Position numbers and translations under genes: made by a program | Source of the DNA: JAGVLN01 sp964515755 | Lineage (GTDB): Bacteria > Pseudomonadota > Alphaproteobacteria > Rickettsiales > JABSSG01 | Reading direction: 5' to 3' | DNA: 12,962 bases | Assembly: GCA_964515755.1 (NCBI GenBank) | Contig: CAZEVK010000035.1 | Location: forward strand, 1-12,962 | Notes under the pieces: model-generated | Database searches by the model: none | Told to the model about the DNA's origin: nothing | What the model saw: the letters and a program-made list of their open reading frames with translations, nothing else | Shown here: positions 9,087-12,962 of the stretch, in pieces | Layout of the letters: the number at the start of each line of letters is the position of its first letter | How positions within the stretch are numbered: position 1 is the stretch's first letter

Positions 9087-9115
9087 ATTATAGCCTAATA
9101 CTAGCCTAATATCAA
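9087..9115 (-). promoter_or_regulatory. Near-consensus sigma70 promoter of fic
   Basis: On the minus strand TTGATA (9115-9110) and TATAAT (9092-9087) are separated by exactly 17 bases. This is one base off the sigma70 consensus. The start point should fall near 9079-9081, two to four bases before the ATG at 9077. The fic transcript would then be almost leaderless, and no Shine-Dalgarno motif is needed or seen. Confidence 0.75.
9091..9111. repeat. Tandem TAGCCTAATA pair inside the fic promoter
   Basis: TAGCCTAATA occurs at 9091-9100 and again at 9102-9111, one base apart, giving an 11-base period. The pair fills the spacer between the -10 and -35 boxes. One helical turn of spacing on a single face is what a dimeric regulator site would show. 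The downstream protein has a winged helix, so autoregulation is possible but not shown. Confidence 0.5.
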
Positions 9116-9136
9116 GGGCTCTGTCGTATAATGTAT

Positions 9137-9158
9137 AGACCTTCGGCTTTGACCCTGG
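9137..9158 (+). repeat. Dispersed direct repeat, copy 1
   Basis: AGACCTTCGGC followed by GACCCTGG matches a second copy at 10629-10650 at 18 of 22 positions. Both copies are followed within about 20 bases by CAAATTTT and lie just outside a G-run that looks like a Tn3-type end. The origin is unknown. Confidence 0.5.
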
Positions 9159-9194
9159 GGTTAATTCTCTAAAAGTACCAAATTTTCCAACGCC
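9157..9194 (+). repeat. Tn3-family terminal inverted repeat, one end
   Basis: The segment starts GGGGTTAATTCTC and ends TTTTCCAACGCC at 38 bases. That is the length and style (GGGG at the outside, CAACGC near the inside) of Tn3-family ends such as that of Tn1546. It points rightward towards the tail of a minus-strand tnpA at 9330-9605, as expected for the tnpA-proximal end of such a transposon. The partner end was not found in the window. Confidence 0.55.
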
Positions 9195-9229
9195 CCTCTA
9201 CAGCCCTTGCTGTGCTTAGTCTGTAGAGG
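9195..9229. repeat. Perfect 9-bp hairpin just inside the Tn3 end
   Basis: CCTCTACAG (9195-9203) and CTGTAGAGG (9221-9229) form a perfect nine-base stem with a 17-base loop, immediately inside the terminal repeat. The remaining bases up to the tnpA stop at 9330 hold no gene. A weaker CCAGG/CCTGG pairing lies at 9257-9285. A terminator for tnpA or a subterminal structural element are both possible. Confidence 0.5.
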
Positions 9230-9329
9230 ACGACATGTTTTTTGGGATTTTGATTTCCAGGCGCTGTGTCCTGCAGTTTTCCTGGAGTTTTTATTTTGAA
9301 AAACACTCATTTTTAATGTCTATATTTAT

Positions 9330-9605
9330 TCATATTTTTGTAAAAGAGAAATTTTCTCCTAACTGTTTTACTAGTTCTTCTGTAAGATCTGAAAAATCAA
9401 TCTTTTGTTGGTTGGTAAAAAATTCAAATTTGCCAACCATATTAATATGTTGCCAATCTACAGGAGATAGCCTTTTAATTTGTTCGCAAATTTTTGTTTG
9501 TTTTTTACTTTCATATATCTTTAGCAAATCAGAGAGTATGTACGCATTAAAGTAAATAATGCAATTTGAGACTTGGAGGATATATGAATAGAACATTAGA
9601 CCCAC
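9330..9605 (-). pseudogene. tnpA: Tn3-family transposase TnpA, C-terminal remnant
   Basis: The minus-strand frame reads VSNCIIYFNAYILSDLLKI, then EQIKRLSPVDWQHINMVGKF, and stops about 25 residues later. This is the end of the Tn3 DDE transposase, where the family has AIIxWNTxYL and LSPxxWEHINxxGxY. About 80 of roughly 980 residues remain. Homology begins near 9590 and is cut off by the left part of the IS66 remnant. The catalytic acids are absent, so it is non-functional. It runs opposite to the N-terminal tnpA fragment at 11454, so the two cannot be simple halves of one uninterrupted gene. Confidence 0.85.
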
Positions 9606-9776
9606 CCCCTGGTAATATAGTAATGTGGAGGGGACTATCTAAGATAGCTGACATTAGACTTGGATTTAATATGGCTAAGAAAATGACTTGTGGGTAATTG
9701 GAACCCGGTAAAGGTGGTCTATTATTATAGATTGAACGTTCTATGCTTCTTTAATAATTAAAAATAAGGAACTAAT
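9606..9776 (+). other. Probable 5' leader of the IS66-like element
   Basis: No gene over a few codons is seen. The stretch joins the broken tnpA on the left to the first IS66 gene on the right and has a length typical of an IS66 leader. The IS66 left end could lie near the GTAATATAG at 9611, since IS66 ends begin GTAA. An AAGGA ribosome binding site sits just before the tnpA start, with a six-base gap. A short reading frame MAKKMTCG at about 9673 is not considered a gene. Confidence 0.35.
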
Positions 9777-10129
9777 ATGGGAGCAAGATTATCACGAGCC
9801 TTTTACGCAGAACGAAAAGCTAAGATATTGAAAGCAGCAGCAATACCAGGTTGTGTTTTATAGCTAACCTAGCAAGATCACACTCTATGCATCCATCAAT
9901 GATACACAAATGGCTTAGGCAACAAAGAGAGTTAGCAAAGACCAAGGTATCAGCGACTGACTCTGCTCCAAAGTTTTTAGAGGTAGCAATTACTGAGTCA
10001 GAAGCTTTATTACCGCAGACAGCAATCTTACAAAAAGCATCATTAACATTTAGTGATTTTTCATTTGTACTTGAGGGTAAGCTTAATAGCACCAAGTTAA
10101 TGAACATACTCAAAGCGCTGGAGGGATAA
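9777..10129 (+). pseudogene. tnpA: IS66-family TnpA, frameshifted
   Basis: The first part starts MGARLSRAFYAERKAKIL at 9777 after a good AAGGA site and stops at 9861-9863. The rest, beginning near 9851 in another frame, reads FIANLARSHSMHPSMIHKWL and continues to a TAA at 10127-10129. Joined, they make the helix-turn-helix protein of IS66 elements, in which a KAxIL helix is followed by VAR-H-hydrophobic-WR. A one-base insertion in the run around 9851-9858 explains the break. This protein is needed for IS66 transposition, so the element is probably immobile. Confidence 0.8.
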
Positions 10130-10476
10130 TATTCGATCATAATATTAGCAAGATATATCTTTGCACTGGTTTTACAGACATGCGCAAAGGTGTTAATCGT
10201 CTCTCTCTATTAGTTAGTGATCTTGTTGCAGAGCAAGTTTGCAGTGGAGCAATGTTTGTATTTCGTGGTAAAAATGCTCATAAGATCAAAATATTATGGT
10301 GGGACGGACAGGGTTATTGCTTGTTTTACAAGTGCCTTGATAGCGGAAAGTTTACTTGGCCTAAAAGTGATGAAAGTAGTAGTCTTGGTATTACTAGAGC
10401 ACAATTATCAATGCTAGTGGAGGGAGTAGATTGGCGTAATCCTACTTGGTCAAACCCGCCTTTATACGCTGGCTAA
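10126..10476 (+). pseudogene. tnpB: IS66-family TnpB (IS66 Orf2) with lost start codon
   Basis: The frame reads IIFDHNISKIYLCTGFTDMR, then LWWDGQGYCLF, then LSMLVEGVDWR and LYAG before TAA. All the landmarks of IS66 Orf2 (TGxTDMRKG, FVFRG, KxLWWDGQG, LSMLLEGIDW) are present. The first 18 residues have no ATG, GTG or TTG in the expected place. The junction with tnpA reads GGATAATATTC, where functional IS66 elements usually have an ATGA stop-start overlap. A single G-to-A change would turn ATGA into ATAA and remove the start. An ATG at 10180 could give a shorter 98-residue product that lacks the conserved N-terminal strand. Confidence 0.8.
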
Positions 10477-10548
10477 ATGACAATGTTTTTGTTGGTGTAA
10501 TGCGCTAAAAGCCTTGATCACAGAGGTTCTTTCTGCTATTATTTATCT

Positions 10549-10653
10549 ATGAAAATAGATCTAAAAAACTTACCTTCTGATCTTGCATTTTGTCACCAAA
10601 TTATAATAGATTTGGCTATGGAATTAAAAGACCTTCGGCCGGGATCCTGGTAA
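10549..10653 (+). pseudogene. tnpC: IS66-family TnpC transposase, N-terminal stub
   Basis: From the ATG the frame reads MKIDLKNLPSDLAFCHQIII, then DLAMELKD, the usual start of the large IS66 transposase. Similarity ends at about 10630, and six unrelated codons later a TAA closes the frame. The catalytic DDE core of about 450 residues is gone. The break coincides with the AGACCTTCGGC repeat at 10629, so the deletion probably ended at that repeat or a later element joined there. The gap of 72 bases after tnpB is normal for IS66. Confidence 0.75.
10629..10650 (+). repeat. Dispersed direct repeat, copy 2
   Basis: AGACCTTCGGC and GATCCTGG match the copy at 9137-9158 (18 of 22). It marks the exact 3' breakpoint of the IS66 tnpC stub. 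It is followed at 10658 by GGGTCATGTTCAAATTTT, which could be a decayed Tn3-type end facing the tnpR gene. That end assignment is weak. Confidence 0.45.
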
Positions 10654-10742
10654 AAAAGGGTCATGTTCAAATTTTAACCATGTTAATAGCAAACTGTAAC
10701 ATTATTCTTTTCTTTTTAAAGCTAAAGTTTGTTCAATTTCTT

Positions 10743-11327
10743 TCAATTTGAACCTCGACTTCCATGTATAATTCTTCTTACAGATGTTCGACCAATCCTA
10801 AGTTTTCTACTAATTTCTGATTGGCTTAAGCCTGTATTGAACATAGACAATATTTTATCACTCTGTTTTTTTGCAGTTGCTGGACGACCATGGGCTTTAC
10901 CTTTACTTCTAGCGTAGGCAATACCTGATTTAACACGCTCTCGTAAAATTTCTCTTTCAAATTCTGCAAATATTGATAGTAGACCTGCCATCGCCCGTCC
11001 TGTCGGAGTGGTTAAATCCAATGCTTCTGTCAGTTAAATAAAACCTACCCCAAGACCATTCAGTTCATTTAACGTGTGAAAAAGATCATTAACAGAACGT
11101 CCCCATCGATCCAATTTCCAAACAATTATGACGTCTATCTGTCGGCATTTTGCTTGATTAAGCAGCTCATCACGTTTTGGCCTTTCTTTTGCACCAGAGC
11201 CAATTTCTGCAATTTCAATTTCAATTTGCCATTCTCTAGCTTGCACATATTTTTTTATCGCTGCAATTTGCATGTCTAGCGTATGTTGATCATGTGTTGA
11301 AACTCTGGCATAAATTCCTGCTTTCAT
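10743..11327 (-). pseudogene. tnpR: Tn3-type serine resolvase TnpR with one nonsense codon
   Basis: The gene starts MKAGIYARVSTHDQ, with the catalytic Ser10 in YARVS. It keeps the IGSGAKERP loop, IVWKLDRWGRS, LTTPTGRAM with EFEREILRERV, and a C-terminal helix-turn-helix (SQSEISRKLRIGRTSVRRII). The one defect is a TAA at 11034-11036 between GVGFI and LTEALDL, in the same frame, where relatives have Ser or a similar residue. TCA to TAA is a one-base explanation. Apart from this the reading frame is intact at 194 codons, so decay is recent or readthrough is possible. Translation is likely from 11327; the frame is open to 11438 but that stretch is probably res DNA. It is divergent from the tnpA fragment at 11454, the classic Tn3 arrangement. 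Confidence 0.88.
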
Positions 11328-11453
11328 ACCTGGCCAAAAACCCCCTGAAATTTGTTCATCGGAAACCCTATAAATATAAGGATTAAAAGTCTTGATTTTT
11401 ACATGGCCATAAACTACTGTTTTTAGCCACCCCAACAATACCTTAAATTAACA
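11328..11453. promoter_or_regulatory. Probable res site between divergent tnpR and tnpA
   Basis: This 126-base gap separates divergent tnpR and tnpA, which is where Tn3-type elements place the res recombination site and both promoters. It contains an imperfect dyad around AACCCTATAAATATAAGGATT (about 11363-11388), similar in size to a resolvase subsite. Subsites cannot be assigned with certainty by eye. Confidence 0.45.
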
Positions 11454-11932
11454 ATGACTGCAATTCACGAAGCTGCTTATCCACGATTGAAACCAAATCC
11501 TGACGAATATGAACTTAAACAGAATTTTTCTCCAACAAAAGAGGAAATTGAACTACTTAATAAAAACACCAGCAAGAAATCGCCTCATAGCCAACTTGGT
11601 TTTATGCTTTCACTAAAATGTTATCAGTGTCTGTGGTATCACATTCCAATCAATGCCATACCTAAACCTATAATTGAATATGTTGCCAATTACATTGAGA
11701 TAAAATTAGATAAAACAAAGCTCCAAAATTATATGCAGCTCAAACAACGCAAGCGTCACAAAGCAGTGATACGAAAATTTCTGGCCATTAATGAGAATAA
11801 GCAACTAGGTAAAATAATAATGTGAAGTCTGCTAGCTTAAAATCTCCGGCTATTAAAGAAAACCTGGCTGATATTATCAATGATATGCTCGAAGAAATCA
11901 TCAAAAACAGTTTGCAGTTTGACCCTAAATGA
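11454..11932 (+). pseudogene. tnpA: Tn3-family transposase TnpA, N-terminal remnant
   Basis: The frame begins MTAIHEAAYPRLKPNPDEYE and goes on SQLGFMLSLKCYQCLWYHIP, the N-terminal DUF4158 domain of Tn3 transposases. It stops at 11823-11825. Past a frame change, a piece reading SPAIKENLADIINDMLEEII runs to a TGA at 11930-11932. This corresponds to the conserved KEDLADIINxAIEELV segment further along the domain, so there is a frameshift plus a small deletion. The remaining 85 percent, including all catalytic acids, is gone. The small membrane protein gene and its promoter follow directly. Confidence 0.85.
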
Positions 11933-11951
11933 TGTAATATGTTTTTCATCG

Positions 11952-11984
11952 TGTTATAATCACATGTTATATATAATAGTGGAG
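11952..11984 (+). promoter_or_regulatory. Extended -10 promoter and RBS of the small membrane protein gene
   Basis: TGTTATAAT at 11952-11960 is a perfect extended -10 element (TGnTATAAT), which can work without a good -35. A second TATAAT lies at 11972-11977. GGAG at 11981-11984 is ten bases before the ATG. The promoter lies 20 bases after the end of the dead tnpA, so the gene is expressed on its own. Confidence 0.6.
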
Positions 11985-11994
11985 TTAATTAATT

Positions 11995-12276
11995 ATGCAC
12001 TACATGGAAAATAATGAGCCAACCCTTATAATAAATGATGATAATAATACTATGGTGTCTTTGAATGATATCCCAGTTGCAGATAATACAGATAATACTT
12101 TATATGTTATAGGAGGAGCTGTAGGAGTAGTTGTTGCATACATATACATTCACATAAAATATGTACAACCTATTTTACAATCAGCAATAGCAGATAATAT
12201 TCGTAATGGTTATTATGCTGAAAATGAACATTATAATCGCTATCACCACAGACACCCTTTACATAGATTTGTATGA
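11995..12276 (+). CDS. Small single-pass membrane protein, unrecognised
   Basis: This is a 93-residue protein of no recognised family. Residues 1-35 are acidic and Asn-rich (NDDNNTM, DNTDNT). Residues about 36-57 (LYVIGGAVGVVVAYIYIHI) make one clear hydrophobic segment with Gly and Ala spacing, and the rest is basic, Tyr- and His-rich, ending YHHRHPLHRFV. There is no classic cleavable signal peptide, since the hydrophobic stretch is central. By the positive-inside rule the His-rich C-terminus would face the cytoplasm and the acidic N-terminus outside. It has its own promoter and RBS, no frame damage, and sits between two dead transposons. Intact status among decayed neighbours suggests it is real, but function is unknown. 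Confidence 0.6.
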   Translation: MHYMENNEPTLIINDDNNTMVSLNDIPVADNTDNTLYVIGGAVGVVVAYIYIHIKYVQPILQSAIADNIRNGYYAENEHYNRYHHRHPLHRFV

Positions 12277-12476
12277 AGATGTGCTATGATATAAATTATT
12301 TTACTAATTGATCTAAACTGACTATAGTTCAAAAGGTCATCTCTTGTGTCTTACACCGTAACTTCCAATATTATCGAAGTATGTACTTCCTATACAATCT
12401 AATGTTTCCAGTATAGTTGCTACAACACATAAGATAGCAGAACGTTTAGATTCTAAAATTAATGAAGTGCAATAAA
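12277..12476. other. Short stretch with possible gene-end remnant
   Basis: No complete gene is seen. On the + strand an open stretch from about 12366 reads PILSKYVLPIQSNVSSIVAT and ends IAERLDSKINEVQ at a TAA (12473-12475), without a start codon. It resembles the amphipathic C-terminal tail of a lost protein. On the minus strand an open stretch of similar length also exists, so coding potential is unproven. The stretch ends exactly where the inverted repeat at 12477 begins. Confidence 0.25.
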
Positions 12477-12500
12477 TGATTTTTTGCTAATTATTTGTCG
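12477..12500 (+). repeat. 24-bp inverted repeat, left copy
   Basis: TGATTTTTTGCTAATTATTTGTCG pairs with the reverse complement of 12872-12895 at 23 of 24 positions. The pair encloses 371 bases holding the resolvase stub and its control region. The left copy lacks the outer GGGG half of the terminal repeat that the right copy has. Confidence 0.75.
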
Positions 12501-12552
12501 TAATTAATTACCAATGACCAAAACTTCTCTGGCTGCATTTATTAGTTCTGTG

Positions 12553-12687
12553 TTAATAGAAGTGACATTGTTTATTTTCATTAACCTTTCTAATTGTTTT
12601 GCACTCTGCTTTTTTGAGCAGAGATATTTGTTGATCTAAAGATTCTCGTTGATGTTTAGTTGAGACTCTTGCATATATAATTTTCAT
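12553..12687 (-). pseudogene. Serine resolvase N-terminal stub
   Basis: The 44-residue frame starts MKIIYARVSTKHQRESLDQQ, the N-terminus of a serine recombinase with the catalytic Ser9 in YARVS. After ISLLKKAECK similarity stops and the frame closes at a TAA. It differs clearly from the tnpR at 10743 (MKAGIYARVSTHDQHTLDMQ), so it comes from another Tn3-type element. The Arg residues of the active site and the DNA-binding domain are lost. Its promoter and probable res site survive upstream. Confidence 0.85.
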
Positions 12688-12734
12688 ATTTAATTTTTTT
12701 CATAATAAAAGAAATTAATATCTTTTATACTTTA

Positions 12735-12850
12735 TTGACAAGTATTAAGCTTATATTTTACGGACATGGCTTTTGTCAAGTCAGCAAAATCAACATTTTA
12801 CATTTTTTGGAAAATAGACAATTTAGACTAGTGTCATAATGGACATAATT
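12735..12850. promoter_or_regulatory. Resolvase promoter and candidate res region
   Basis: On the minus strand TTGACA (12779-12774) and TATAAG (12755-12750) are 18 bases apart, giving a good promoter for the resolvase stub. The region between the stub and the terminal repeat is dense in GACA/TGTC half-site cores (12737, 12763, 12774, 12817, 12832, 12842). It includes a 7-base dyad TTGACAA/TTGTCAA at 12735-12741 and 12773-12779. Position and size fit a Tn3-type res site overlapping the tnpR promoter, through which resolvase represses itself. Confidence 0.5.
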
Positions 12851-12871
12851 ATTTTAACCATTTGACTATCG

Positions 12872-12895
12872 CGACAAATAGTTAGCAAAAAATCA
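12872..12895 (-). repeat. 24-bp inverted repeat, right copy
   Basis: CGACAAATAGTTAGCAAAAAATCA mirrors 12477-12500 with one mismatch. Its outer half overlaps the 38-base Tn3-type end at 12882-12919, while its inner ten bases lie beyond that end, so the match is not only a terminal repeat match. Confidence 0.75.
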
Positions 12896-12919
12896 GGACA
12901 TTTAATTTTGTCCTGCCCC
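12882..12919 (-). repeat. Tn3-family terminal inverted repeat, resolvase-proximal end
   Basis: Read leftward from the run of six C (12916-12921), the sequence starts GGGGCAGGACAAAATT and ends TTTTTTGCTAA at 38 bases. This agrees with the GGGG...GCTAA(G) pattern and length of Tn3 ends. It contains the palindrome AGGACA/TGTCCT at 12895-12914. The sequence differs from the end at 9157, so at least two Tn3 subfamilies left traces here. The last bases, 12922-12962, show no gene. Confidence 0.6.
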
Positions 12920-12962
12920 CCTATAATGATGCCAGATTTAAGTTAGTAGTTTAAAAAAAGAG

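Noticed and set aside
9235..9555. A 106-codon + strand reading frame opposite the tnpA remnant.
   Set aside because: The minus strand encodes clear Tn3 TnpA C-terminal sequence; the + frame has no recognisable motif and is its shadow.
9820..10140. A 106-codon minus-strand reading frame.
   Set aside because: It lies opposite the IS66 tnpA, whose helix-turn-helix sequence is recognisable on the + strand.
10630..10650. CGGCCGGGATCCTGG suspected as vector or linker contamination because it contains a BamHI site.
   Set aside because: A diverged copy of the same repeat occurs at 9137-9158 without that site, so it looks native.
12740..12920. Repeated GGACAT units considered as a CRISPR-like array or iteron origin.
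   Set aside because: Only three short copies (near 12762, 12841 and 12896) at irregular spacing; a res site and Tn3 end explain them better.

Overview
This is an AT-rich window with Shine-Dalgarno starts and sigma70-type promoters. It carries very large eukaryote-like multidomain proteins (nucleotidyltransferase plus TPR, class 3 lipase), a Fic protein, and many decayed IS3, IS66 and Tn3-family elements. That mix suggests the accessory genome or a plasmid of an intracellular symbiont. Rickettsiales (Rickettsia or a relative) is the best guess, but it is an inference from composition and gene content. No marker gene in the window fixes the taxon.

Layout. The left two thirds (51-9115) hold intact, effector-like genes. 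On the + strand is a 1229-residue protein with a central DUF294/GlnD-like nucleotidyltransferase signature and about nine C-terminal TPRs (51-3740). After the tail of an IS3-family transposase (3856-4098, apparent right end near 4166) comes a second giant + strand gene. It encodes a protein with an N-terminal class 3 lipase domain, a long helical middle and a highly charged tail (4246-7935 by the start preferred here). It converges on a minus-strand Fic gene (8040-9077) that has a near-consensus promoter. A hairpin lies between the two stops.

The right third (about 9137-12921) is a graveyard of transposons. It contains a Tn3-type terminal repeat with the C-terminal end of a minus-strand tnpA (9157-9605). 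Next is an IS66-like element with frameshifted tnpA, start-less tnpB and truncated tnpC (about 9610-10653). Then come a second Tn3-type tnpR with one nonsense codon and a divergent N-terminal tnpA fragment (10743-11932). A small intact single-TM protein follows, with its own extended -10 promoter (11995-12276). Last is a third Tn3 end, carrying a resolvase stub, its promoter and a probable res region (12477-12921).

How it fits together. The three large intact genes have catalytic folds often used against host targets: nucleotidyl transfer, lipid hydrolysis and AMPylation. They sit together next to, and in one place directly abut, dead mobile elements. The simplest reading is a horizontally acquired host-interaction cassette in which selection kept the effector-like genes while the transposons decayed. 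Joint function is inference. No secretion signal, toxin-antitoxin pairing or CRISPR array was seen.
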